A stretch of DNA of 64,000 nucleotides, from contig JACVTC010000086.1 in NCBI GenBank assembly GCA_016946835.1, positions 250,001-314,000 of the forward strand, read 5' to 3'. The position numbers were made by a program, and so were the translations under genes. This DNA is from Neocallimastix lanati (nom. inval.). Lineage: Eukaryota > Neocallimastigomycota > Neocallimastigomycetes > Neocallimastigales > Neocallimastigaceae. Positions 39,748-51,880 of the stretch are shown here, one piece after another. Numbering within the stretch: position 1 is the first letter of the stretch; the number at the start of each line of letters is the position of its first letter. The notes under the pieces were generated by a model that was not told where the DNA came from, did no database searches, and was given only the letters and a program-made list of their open reading frames with translations.

Positions 39748-40559
39748 TTTAAATGTGGATACTTTCTATTACTATATAAGTAAAAAAAATAAAATAAAAT
39801 AAAATATATATATATATATTTATATATATATAATAGGTGTCACTTTAATTTAATAATATTTGAAATCAAATATTTATTAGAAAATTGGAAAATAGTAAAT
39901 CTACCATCAACAGGGGAAAATTAATTCATTCTCTTATAAAAGTAATAATGAAAATTGTAAAAAATTAAAATATTAAATCCAATGGAAGAACTGGTAGCTC
40001 TCTTTTCGAATAAAAATACAATAATAAGAAGAAAAATGTATCATTGATAGGGCTAAATATCAAAATGATTAATTTCAACAACTATTGATTATAATATTTG
40101 TTAAGGAGATATGAAAATAGAATATCAAAAATTCTTAATTCACTTTGATGTTTATTATTATAACTAATAAATATATTTTTTACATATAAAATAAATACAC
40201 AAGACTTAATAATTTCTTTTTATAATTATTTCTTTCTATTATTATTGTAATTATTATAAATATTACTATTTTCATTATTTTATTATTATAATATATATAT
40301 ATATTATTATTATTATTATTATTATTATCACAATTATATTTTAATAAATGAAATAATTATTAATCAATGAATACTAATTAAAATTTTATAATTTTAATAA
40401 TTTATAATAAATCAATATATCTATAAATAAATTTTAAATATATTGAAATATATTTATAGAAGTATTTATATAAAAGCATGCATTTTATAAACATTTATAA
40501 CTCATAATCATAAATTTATTAGTAAAATTAATACAATTCTAAACTCAAATTGAGAATTG

Positions 40560-40599
<40 letters not shown>

Positions 40600-40815
40600 T
40601 TTTAACTTAAACATTAATTTTGGTTATTTAATGACTTCAATCGATGATATTTAATATTTAGTAAGTTTCTAATTGTATACATATATGTATATATAATTCT
40701 AGCTTGATTGAATTAAAAATCTAACGAAACATGATGTGATGCTAATTAATAGTATTCAATTATTTTTATTAATAATTTATTTAAAATAATTAAATTTTTA
40801 TCTATTGTACCATTT
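35309..40815. other. Long gene-free AT-rich region
   Basis: Homopolymers, (ATTT)n at 36142-36172, (AT)n tracts, and no plausible reading frame. An inverted pair of poly-T/poly-A around 35820-35897 (CAATTG at both sides) could form a hairpin but is simple sequence. Confidence 0.55.
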
Positions 40816-40928
40816 TTTTTTAGCATATTTCGAAGTTCCAATATATACCGTTTCCATTGAAGTGGTAGTAACTGTAGATTGCTTTTTTGTTTTTGTTTTT
40901 TTGCTTTTTTTTTGTTTTTCGTTTTTTC

Positions 40929-40964
<36 letters not shown>

Positions 40965-41533
40965 ATGGTTAAGCTTCTTCTCATAAGAATTATATTTTCT
41001 GAAGTTGACTTTTTATCAGTTATATTTTTCCCTTAAGTCAACATTTGTAAAAGCAATAAATTCCTCTTTTCCCGTATATTCAATTTTATAATTTTTATAA
41101 TTTAAAAATTAAATTTAAATATTTAAGAAAATATTAATTATGCTGTTCTATTTTGAAAAATAGTTGGGTTCTCAGCTTTTCTAGTAATTTTATTTTTTCA
41201 GCAAATAAAATATCTGGTCAATTGTATTTCGCTAAAATAAATTATGGGAACCTAAAGCACTTTTTATAAGTTGTTTTATTAAATTGATTGTTATTTTTTC
41301 ATATATATTATCACGTCACCAGTATAAGATGTTTCGGTTTTACAAACATTGTTAATTTTTGAATTTTGCTAAAAAAAAAAAAAAAAAAAAAAAAAATAAA
41401 TATGTTTAATATATAAGTAGTTCTGTGAAATTTTAAGTATGTGTGATCTTATTTTTTCTACTTTAATACCAACTAGATAGTTTAATTCTTTCAAAGTTTA
41501 AGATTTTGAAGTTTTTTTTTTAATTAATTTGAT

Positions 41534-41567
<34 letters not shown>

Positions 41568-43640
41568 AAAAAAAATTTTTTTTGGTAAAGTTACCTGTAA
41601 TAATCATTTCATTAGTGTAGATTCTTCAATGATGCATGATGTTTTTTTTTCATTGTTAACTTTTTTAAATATTCATGGTTCGAAGACTTGTTGAAATTCA
41701 ATATTTTCGAGGAATGTGGTTATAGTTTCATTCCATATTCTTTCTGATAATTTCAATCTATACAGATAGAGGGCTTTATTTAATTTTTATAAGTTCTTAC
41801 CATAATTTTTGTCCTCTTTGAAGAATAGTAACAAAAATGACCATACCTAATTTAACATTTAACAAGCAGCTTTAATATCATGTTGTTAAAGAATATTCCG
41901 ATGAAATTTTTTGCTATTAATGAGATAATAAATATTTTATACCTCCATTACTTAAAGTAGGAGAAAATGTTTAAGTCATAGTCGATTCCTCGAATTTTGG
42001 TTGAAACTTTCGGCTACTAGACATTCTTTGAATCTAGTAATTCATAATATTATTACCCTTCTTTTATAATGATAATCCATTTTGTCTTGATGTGTTTTTT
42101 TTTTTTAGTCTTCTAGTAATTTAGAGACGAATGACTTATTCTTATTATTATATAAAAATTATTTAATAGCATTTCATTTAATCATTCTTCTTTATTTTTG
42201 CCTGTGATAGCTTCATGGAATGATGATGAAGAAACATTTAGACTTATATTTGCAATTTCACTTATTTTTTTTTTTTTTTTGAAATTTAAAATCGTTTGTT
42301 TTTATTATTTTCATTATCAATGTTAATGCCAAGTTCCTCTACAGATAGATAATTGTGCATTTCATTTTCTCTAATTTCTTTCAATATATCAACATTCTCA
42401 TCATCAAAACTTCTTTTAGTGGAAAGATTTAGTGATATTTTCCAACATTTTTTTTCCTTTTATTGAGGATAACACCGTCAAAGTTATGTCTTCTTCTTTT
42501 TCCAATAGTATTACTGTTAGTTATAGATTTATGGTTCCAATGGAAATTATTATCACATGAAAATTTTAAATAAGTTTAAATTTTCTAAAACATTATAAAT
42601 GGAATAATCATTGCTTAAAGCTTTTTTCTTTTTTATTTATTATCACTATTATTATTTTGAACGTTGGTGGAATGATTATTAAGAGTTGAATCAACTATAT
42701 TATTATTATAGATAATGCTTCTTTAATTACTGTTATTATTGTTTTCTATACTCGTATCATCGAATTATTTCATTATTCATGGTTCCTTCGAATATACCAA
42801 TACCTTGAAATTCATAAATGAAATTATTTGTACATCTCATTTGAATCCTTTCATTATACGAAAAAATTTTTTAAAAAGATATTTTTATCATATGTAATAT
42901 GTTTTGAACACCCTATGTCGTAGGTACGAATAATATATTATCATTTGAATTGAATGAGTCCCTTCATTTGTAAAATAATCAATAGCTTTTTTTTTTGTTG
43001 TAATTAATTTAATTCATATTTTAATATTGTTTGTTGGACTTTCTTCTTTTTTCTTCAGCAATTATTTCAATATTTTCAATGCATTTATCCAATAATGGCT
43101 TCACTTCATCAAAACTGTTTTTTTTTTTTTTTTTTCATTTCCCTTATTATCAGAGATGTTGTTGTAATTTAGTTCTACATTTCCAATATATCTTCCTTTC
43201 TTATTTATTTATTTTATTATTGTTTTTGCTACACCAATAAAATTCTTTTCTTTTCCTATGAGGTTTTTAAAATTTTAATTTGCATCTGTCTGTAGTGTGT
43301 CTCTTTACAAATACAGCAGTAGTTATCTTCTTTTTTTTTAATTTTGTTTTTTCTTGAATAGGAATAGGATCTTCAATTTTATTAGAATTAGTTTCTTTTC
43401 AAAGGACCTTTTCCTAAAAAGTATTCTAAAAACATTGATTTGTTCTTTTATTTCATTAACCAAAGTATCTATTTCTGGTTTTTGGAACTTAACTTTAATT
43501 TACATCTAACTTCATTAGGTAATGCATAGTAGATTTCTAATTGATATTTCTTAACGTCAAAGGTTTTCGTAATTTCTCTTAATGTTTCAGATGAATCGTC
43601 AATAATAATCAATTATTAATTAACTATTAAAAAGGAATAA
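40816..43640 (-). mobile_element. Heavily decayed Ty1/copia element
   Basis: Minus-strand traces in copia order: gag-like sequence (about 43400-43610, 'EITKTFDVKKYQLEIYYALP'), a zinc-knuckle trace with paired cysteines near 43280-43330, reverse-transcriptase traces (about 41650-42010) and an RNase H trace with K-Q-S-T-V-T near 40840-40890. Long T-runs interrupt it. Breaks are numerous (well over ten), so it is old. No clear LTRs were found at its ends. Confidence 0.7.
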
Positions 43641-44082
43641 AAATAACTATATAAATATGATAAGTACTTATCTTTATTAGAGAGTATATTATAAGAATTT
43701 ATAATAAACAATAAATATAATAATACAACAACACAACAATGTAAGAAAAGAATTATTAAACTATGTTTTATTAAAATATTTTTTTTTTATTAATTATTAA
43801 ACTATTAAAATTATTATTTATTGTTTTTTATAAAATCTTAAAAATAATAACTTTTCATTTCTATAAAAGAAATTAAAGAGGTATTTATATTTAAAATTAT
43901 AAAATAAATTTTATTTTCTAATTTTTGACAAAACCTTTTCTAAAAAAAAAAGATTAGAGGAAAAAACTTGAAACGTTTCAATCAATAATTTATACATATC
44001 AACCATTGTATTATTAAATAAAGCCCATTATTAATAAAGGATAAAACACCAATAATATATTTTATAAAAGTACATAGAATAC

Positions 44083-44116
<34 letters not shown>

Positions 44117-44279
44117 TGCGATTAACATTTTCTTATGACATAATAACTCTCCACATTAATTCTACATAAAATTTAAAATTTTTTAGTATAATTTATATTT
44201 TATATCCTTCATTAATTATTAAAATATAAATTATCTATACATTTAAATATAAATATTAATTGCCTTTACAATATCTATC
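43641..44279. other. AT-rich spacer
   Basis: (AT)n tract at 44090-44112; may include the eroded end of the copia element. Nothing else recognised. Confidence 0.5.
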
Positions 44280-44665
44280 TATTTCCTAGCAAACTCAATA
44301 AATAAGTGGTTCATAACCAGAACCCTCAGATAATATATACGTTCCTATTTCATTACAAAACAAAAATTGTATGATTAGGACCATCGTCATCTTTTGTATT
44401 CATTAATTAAATTATTTATAATTATTATCCTTCTTATAATAACCATTGCTACAAATATCATATCTTCATCACAACAACCACTTAAGCAATCTTCATTATC
44501 ATTACATTTATTATCAGATTTATAACATGGTTTACCCTTACAGAAAACTTCAAAGAGAGAAAAAAGTTGATTTATCACCATCTTTCCAATAAAAAGTTGT
44601 AATACATTTATTTCCAATACCACTTGCTTCTTCTGGACAATCATCAGAATTACATTTTCAGTCTA
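44280..44665 (-). pseudogene. Decayed cysteine-rich secreted protein fragment
   Basis: A minus-strand piece encodes 'FCKGKPCYKSDNKC' and 'DNEDCLSGCCDEDM' (about 44450-44550). Immediately upstream another frame reads 'PEEASGIGNKCITTFYWKDG', so the coding frame is broken by at least one shift near 44560; a further shift follows the cysteine cluster. The C-x-S-D/N-x-D-C-x-S-G-C-C spacing is typical of small disulfide-rich extracellular modules common in anaerobic fungi. No signal peptide or start is seen. Function unknown. Confidence 0.55.
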
Positions 44666-44718
44666 ATATCATTATATATTAAAAGTTAAAGATAAAAGAA
44701 AAATTCTTTTTTTGAAAA

Positions 44719-44771
<53 letters not shown>

Positions 44772-45694
44772 AATGTTTTATAATAAATTTACATCGTCAT
44801 ATATAAAAGTTGAATAAATATCAAAAGTATTAGTTGAATTTCTTATATTTACATATTTATTCATTTATTAATTCATTTAGTTACATATTAATATATTTAT
44901 TTATTTATAAATCTATTTATTCATTTAGTTACATATTAATTTATTTATATATTTATTCATTCATTAATTCATTAATTCATTAATAATACTTGTTGTTAGT
45001 TAAAAAAAAAAAAAAAAAGAAAGAAAGAAAAAAAAAGAAAAGAAAAGAATGAATAGTAGTATAATAATATATGTATATGGCATTTTTCATTTTCCATCAT
45101 CATATTTATTTTTTTAAATAAATATAAAAATTATGAACTTTTTTATTAATAAAAATATTTTATTACTTATTTATGAATGGAAAGAAGAAATTAATAATTC
45201 GAATAATGATAAATAATGAATTCCTTCAATATCCTTGACTAAATTATAAGCAGGCGTGTTCCAGTATTAAAACTGAAAAATGCCAAAATTTCTATAAAGA
45301 ACCATAAATATACTTTTCCAAAAAAAAAAATTCTGAACTTTATTATTAAAATATTTTATTATTTATTTTTACAACTAATAATTGAAAATTTTTTTGTTTT
45401 TAAATAGAATAATAAATTTAAATTCATAAAATTTTCTTAAGTTTAAGTAACAGAAAAAAAAAATTAAATAACTAGAATATAAATAAATAAATAAATAAAT
45501 AGAATATAAATAAATAGAATATAAATAGAATATAAATAAATAAAATAAAAATACACTAGTATTATCTAGATATTACTATATTTTATTCATCTAAAATAAA
45601 TCATGTGAACTATGTTAATGCATGATTTTAATTAATTTACATTAATTTATGTATTTTTTGTTTTTTGCTTTATTTTTTTTTAAAAAGTAATTTT
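44666..45694. other. AT-rich spacer upstream of Hsp20
   Basis: (AT)n of about 40 bp at 44728-44767, ATTT/ATTC tracts at 44860-44985, and AAAT tracts at 45480-45545. No genes. Confidence 0.6.
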
Positions 45695-45709
45695 CTTCTA
45701 GAAATTTCA
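45695..45709 (+). promoter_or_regulatory. Heat-shock element upstream of Hsp20
   Basis: CTTCTAGAAATTTCA is three perfect, contiguous, alternating nTTCn/nGAAn/nTTCn units, the consensus site for heat-shock factor. It lies about 470 bp before the Hsp20 ATG and about 100 bp before a TATA-like TATATATAAAG (45798-45808), a reasonable promoter arrangement. Confidence 0.6.
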
Positions 45710-46129
45710 ATTATAATTAAAATTACTATTAATAAATTTAATTTAAAAAAAAATAAAAATAATAAAAAAAAAAAAAAAAAAAAAGTGAATTTTTCGGATA
45801 TATATAAAGAAAAGAATTACTTTCATTTTTAACGAATTGAATTATTTAAAAATTTTTAAAATTTCTATTAAAAATAAAATAAAATAAAAATAAAATAAAA
45901 TAAGTAAGTATTTAAATAATAATCATTTACTAAGACTTATAATTTAAAATAAGTTAAAATTAAAATTATTATTATTATTTTTTTATATAAAAATAATACT
46001 TTTAACTATTCACTAAATTAATTACTAAATATTTATGTAATATACCAAATTAATTATTATTCAGACAAAAACTAACTTTTTAAACAATTTTTAATCACCG
46101 TTATATTCATAAAAGTTAAAAAATAATTT

Positions 46130-46161
<32 letters not shown>

Positions 46162-46179
46162 GTAATATATATTCTCAAA

Positions 46180-47090
46180 ATGCCTTTATTCTTTCCTTAC
46201 CGTTTATTTCCTGAATTGTTACTTCCAAGTACCATTTTCGATGCTGGAGACCACTTTTTAGAAATGGAAAAACAACAGGTCAAATATGATATTTCTGAAA
46301 ATGATAAAGAATATATTATTGAAATGGGTATGTAATTAAAAAAAATATATATATATATATATATAAAACTTTTTTTTTTTTCTGACAAATAATTTTATCC
46401 AAAAATTGTAATTCTTATTAATAAATACAAATATATATTAATATATAAATGAATAAATACAAATATTACGAATTATTTTTATTGAAAATAGACGTACCAG
46501 GATTTTCCCACGATGAAATTGTCATTGAATGTGAAGCCGATGGTACTCTTACTATTAAATCAGAAAAAAAGGAAGATAAAGAGGAAAAAGGAGAAAATGA
46601 TAAAAAAGCCGATGATGATAAGGATAAAAAGAATGTTATTGTGAAAGGAAGAAATTATCATAGTTTTAAATATTCATTTAAATTCCCAAGCTTAGATAAA
46701 GTTGAAGCTACTTTTAAGAATTCAGTTTTAACTGTAAATAGTTTTATAAATTATTATGATATATTAATAATATTTATTTTGCCATAATATATTTTATTAA
46801 CATTCATAATATACATATACTGTTTTTATATAATATTTTATTATATATTTACTATTATTATATTAACATATCGCGTTACCAAATCCAATTGTATTATTAT
46901 ATTTTAATATTATATCATTTTATCAAAATATGTACCACTATATTTTATTATTATAATTATACAATTAAATTACTATATTATATAAATACATTCAATATTA
47001 AATCAACTTTTTAAAATAAAAAAAAAAAATAAGGTAAAAATTGAAAAAATTAAAAAGCCAAAAAGACAAATATTCATTTCAAAACTCTAA
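46180..47090 (+). CDS. Small heat-shock protein (Hsp20/alpha-crystallin family), three exons
   Basis: Exons: 46180-46327, 46492-46733, 47034-47090; both GT..AG introns keep phase; 148 residues. Hsp20 proteins are ATP-independent holdases that bind unfolding proteins and form oligomers in the cytosol. Visible features: N-terminal arm with Phe/Pro ('MPLFFPYRLFPELLLP'), alpha-crystallin domain from about residue 33, with 'VPGFSHDEIVIE' and 'LTIKSEKKE', a Lys/Asp/Glu-rich insert (about residues 78-100), 'VEATFKNSVLTV', and a C-terminal I-F-I matching the I-X-I motif that docks between subunits. The length is normal for the family. The 3' exon is too short to stand out alone but completes the domain exactly. 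The upstream heat-shock element suggests stress induction. It is convergent with the J-domain gene at 48434-49399. Confidence 0.9.
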
Positions 47091-48325
47091 ACTTTCAACT
47101 CTCTTCTAAAATAAAATTTATAATAATAATAATAATAATTTATTTTCCTTTCATAATAATAATAATAATCATTCATATTTTTTTTTTCAAGATGTAAAAA
47201 CCATTTTATATACCACTTCAGAAAAAAAATTAAATAAATTAAATTAAATAATAATAATAATAAAAATTAAAATATATATACACATATATATAAATAAAAA
47301 AAGAGTACATGTAAATAATAAATAAAAATAAAACTATTAAAATAATTTAAAAAAAAATAAAAATAAAAATAAAAATAAAACATAAAATAAAATTATTAAA
47401 TTAAATTTAAAATAAAAATATTAAAAAGTATACTATTATGTTTATTATGTTTATATATATGTTAGTGTTAATTTGTTAATTTAAAAATTTTTTTTTATTA
47501 TTATTCAATATTCTTATTTTTATATTTATATATATTTTTATTATTATTATTTTTTTACAAATATTAAAATATTGAAACTGAAATTTACTAATATATTTAT
47601 AAAGTAAAAACGTATTATTAAATATTGTTTTAAATTGAATATTATTTTTAATAATAATATATTAATATAATATATTAATATATATTTCAAAATTACAATT
47701 TTTTTTTTTTTTTTTTTTAGAATAGTTTTGATTTTTTTTTTGGATATCGTTATTTTAAATTTTTTTTTTTTATCATATACTTTTATTTTTAGAAATTACA
47801 TATGTATATAAAGTATTTTATGAAAAAGAATAAAAAAAAAATATTAAATAAAATTCAAAAGTTCATTATTGGAATTGAAATTATAATATTATTTTATCAT
47901 AATATATTATTTATATATAATACTAATTACAATTATTTGATTTTTAAATCAAATAAATTATAATTAATATATATATATATATTATATATATTTTTTTTCC
48001 TCTTATATTTTAAAAAGAGAAAAAATAAAATGGATTAATTTTATATATATATATTTAATTTTTTCTTCAATATAAAATATAAAATAGTTATAATATATAT
48101 ATATATATAATATTTTATATTTTGTACTATAAATTTAAATTTGCCAAAATAGAAATAAAAAAATAAAAAGATATAATCCAATTATATATTTTATTATTTT
48201 ATCTCTTTTATTTATTTTTATTTTATTTAATTTTTTTTTTTTTTTGTACTGTTTATTTGAACTTTTTCTTTATTTGTTTGCTTGTTTTTTGTCTTTTATT
48301 TCGCTTTTATAATCTTAAGTTTTAT

Positions 48326-48360
<35 letters not shown>

Positions 48361-48433
48361 GTTTTTGTTTTATAATAAAAATATTACTATTGAATTTATA
48401 TGTGTATGGGATAGGGTCTCTGTTATTTATTAC
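47091..48433. other. AT-rich region between convergent Hsp20 and J-protein genes
   Basis: Shared 3' flank of the two chaperone genes. Long T-runs (about 47699-47720 and 48327-48359) and (AT)n tracts; open frames here are homopolymer artefacts. Confidence 0.6.
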
Positions 48434-49399
48434 TTATTTCTTCAATTTTGTAGCACGTTGTACAACTTCCTTTGTTAATTCAGATAAAATTTCAGCTTTC
48501 TTATTCTTGTCTAATTTTTTGAAAGCATCATATACACTACAACCTATTCCATACCATTGAAATAACGAAAAAGGATATTTCATAAAACATTTTTTTAATA
48601 TATAAATATATAATTAATTTGTTAGCTATTAAATATATATCCTATTATTTAGTTTTTTTTTTTTATTATTATTCTTTCATTTTAATTATAATTTTTGAAA
48701 TTTCTAATAATAACTCCTTCCAATATTTAATAGATAATATATATATATCCATATATTACTATTATTATTAAGATTATTTATTCTTTATTTACCTTTATTA
48801 TCTCTAATTTGACCAAGTTTAGCACCAGCGATACCACCAGCAACAGCACCAGGAACATTCATACAAATAAAACCAAGAACAATACCAGCAGCACCACCTA
48901 ATGGTTTCCAGAAAGTATGTGGTCTTGGAACGTCTGGTTGGAAGAGTTCTTCAAAGACATTACCAAAAATCTTATCTGGATCAGCATCTCTTTCATATTT
49001 GTAAATATTAGTGGTATCTGCATTTTTCTTACATTTCTTGGCATTGGCTTGTTCATTTTCAAAGTCGCCACTGGCAGCTATACAGTATTCATTATATTGA
49101 ACGTCATAAATTTGACGACGTTGTGGATCAGAAAGAATAAAATATGCCTGGTTAATTTGTTGGAAACGTTTCCTTACAATACGTTGATGTTCTGGATTAT
49201 CACCATTTTCACTGTATGCTTCATCTTCATAAACATTATCTGGATGATTTTTAACAGCAAGCTCGATGTAAGCTTCACGAATTTGTTCTGGTGAAGCTGT
49301 TGGTTCAACACCAAGAATAGCATAATAATCAACTAAACTGTAGAACTCATCATCGACATCTCTAGAGCTGCTATTATTTCTATTTTTATTGAAAAACAT
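48434..49399 (-). CDS. J-domain (DnaJ/Hsp40) protein with glycine-zipper segment, two exons
   Basis: Exons: 49399-48793 and 48543-48434; the GT..AG intron keeps phase; 238 residues. J domain at about residues 23-101 with the HPD motif ('VKNHPDN') that stimulates Hsp70 ATPase, followed by an Asp/Lys-rich stretch, then a Gly/Ala-rich hydrophobic segment (about residues 168-198, G-x-x-x-G spacing, 'GAVAGGIAGAKLG') and a C-terminal helix from exon 2 ('SVYDAFKKLDKNKKAEILSEL'). This layout is seen in fungal J-proteins of unassigned class (type III: no zinc finger). The Gly-zipper may associate with membranes; this is inference. The ATG at 49399 is the first in frame and gives a sensible N-terminus. 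Confidence 0.9.
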
Positions 49400-50948
49400 T
49401 TTTATTTATTTATATATATAATATTTATAATATTGTTTCAACTATTATATTTATATATTATTATTTATAACTTTTATTTCTTTTTAGTAAATCAAAAAAT
49501 TAAATATATATATATATATTTGAATACTTGTATATTTATATATATACTATCAAAATAAAAAAAAATTTCAATTTAAAATATTTAATTATTAAATAAATAA
49601 TAATATTTAATTTAAATTAACAAATTTATAAATCTTTTATGAGAATAAAAGCTTTATAAAAAAATAAAATTTTTTTATTACTTTTTTTTATTTTTAAATG
49701 AAAAAAAAAAAGTTTTTTTTTAATATAAAATAAAATTTATTTTTATAATTATTAAATTTAATATTTATTTATTAATTTACTTATTTATTTATTAAATTTT
49801 CCAATTACTAACTAACAAGAAAATAAAATTTTTTTAATATAAAATAAAATATAGTTATTAAATTTAATATTTATTTATTTATTTAATATTTATTTATTTA
49901 TTTAATATTTATTTATTTATTTATTATTTATTTATTTATTTATTATTTATTTATTTATTATTTATTTATTTATTTATTTATAATAAAATTTTTACCAATT
50001 ACTAATTAACAAATAATTTAGAAAATAAAAATTATTCTTTAATAAAACAAAAAAATTAAAACAAAAAAAGCAATATAATATATTATAATATATTTAAATT
50101 ATAAATTTATATATATTTATATAGAAAACTAATATATTATAATACATTATTAAATATAAAGAGAAAGAGTATATATTTAAATAGTTTATCTGAATTTAAT
50201 ATAAATATTTTATAAATATTTTATAGATCTTTTTTTTAAATACTTTTTCCAAATATATTATTTCATATTTTGTAATTTATTACAATATATATATTTAATT
50301 ATATTTCAATATAAAACATTATAAAATATTTATATATGTTTATAATAAAATTTAAAAATTGAATAATATATTGTCAATATTTGAATTAATTGATTTCAAT
50401 ATATTCATAAATATATACGTTTCAAAATTCAAAATTGGGAATGCCTAAAAAAAATTTTAATTAGAAAATACTTTTTAATAAGATCCATCTTAGAAAATAA
50501 TATATTATATCATTTAATGTTTATATTATATATATTAAATATAATATTATTAATCGTATTAATTATTATTTATAATTATATATTCCCATATTAATAAATA
50601 TATTCTATACATTATATATCATAAAATTAAAATATATCATTTCCTTTTATTATATATTTTTATTTAGTATTACTATTTATTTAATTATTTATTTATTACT
50701 ATTTATTTATTTATTTATTACTATTTATTTATTTATCTATTTATTTATCTATTTACTTATTACTTATTATTTATTACTTATTATTTATTTAATTATTTAT
50801 TTATTACTATTTATTTATTTATTTATTACTATTTATTTATTTATCTATTTATTTATCTATTTACTTATTACTTATTATTTATTACTTATTATTTATTTAA
50901 TTATTTATTTATTGCTTATTCTTTATTTATTTATTTATTGCTTATTCT

Positions 50949-50996
<48 letters not shown>

Positions 50997-51169
50997 AAAT
51001 TAAAAAATATTAATTATAAATAAATAATAATTATTCATAAAAAGAGATAAATAATATTTATTAATTATAAATAGAATTATTAATAATACCAATATATAAT
51101 TATATATTCATATTGAATTTATTTAAATACCATTATAAAATACATATACATATATATAGGTAATCCTAA

Positions 51170-51205
<36 letters not shown>

Positions 51206-51236
51206 TATTATTATTGTTATTATTATTATTACTTAA

Positions 51237-51271
<35 letters not shown>

Positions 51272-51880
51272 TAAAGGTTAATGTTGTAATGGTTTTAAGT
51301 ATTAATAAAACAATTGAGATAACAGCTATTAATAATAAATTAAAAGTAAAAAAAAATTTAATGTATTATTTCTTGTATTTAATTTTTATTTATTAATTAT
51401 TACTTATTTATTTTATTTTTTTTTTATAAATAAATAATAATTTACTCAACTTCATATATATTTAATATTATTTATAAAATTATTTGAATTTAGAATAATT
51501 TTATATATATATATATACATTATTAACATTATTTATTTATAGTGCTTTATTATATTATAACATTATAAATAATAATAATGAGAAATATGAATTAATTTAA
51601 ATGTATTTTAATTGTTGTTAAATATATTATAATAATTTTTTTTTTTTTTTAAGAAAAAAAATTATTTTCTTTTAGATAATACTTTTATAGTCAAAACCCA
51701 ATTAAATCATTGAACTATAGTATTTCGTTTTTGTTGTTTTTATTTCTTAATCAAAACAATAAAATAAATATATATTTATATTTATAAACTATTTATACAA
51801 TATTAAGTAAGGAATAATAACTCAATGATATGAGATAATATTTACTATTATAAAAATAGATAAATATATATATATATATT
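49400..51880. repeat. ATTT-rich simple-sequence region with a 108 bp tandem duplication
   Basis: Long (ATTT)n tracts at 49865-49980 and 50680-50995. Within the latter a mixed ATTT/ATCT/ACTT/ACTATTT pattern of 108 bp is repeated in tandem (about 50680-50787 and 50788-50900). (TTA)n at 51175-51270. No genes. Confidence 0.8.

Noticed and set aside
43031-43240. Plus-strand 69-codon frame with poly-Phe
   Set aside because: Antisense of the decayed copia element interrupted by a T-run.
48257-48560. Two overlapping plus-strand frames with poly-Phe
   Set aside because: Poly-T artefacts; the right half is antisense to the second exon of the J-domain gene.
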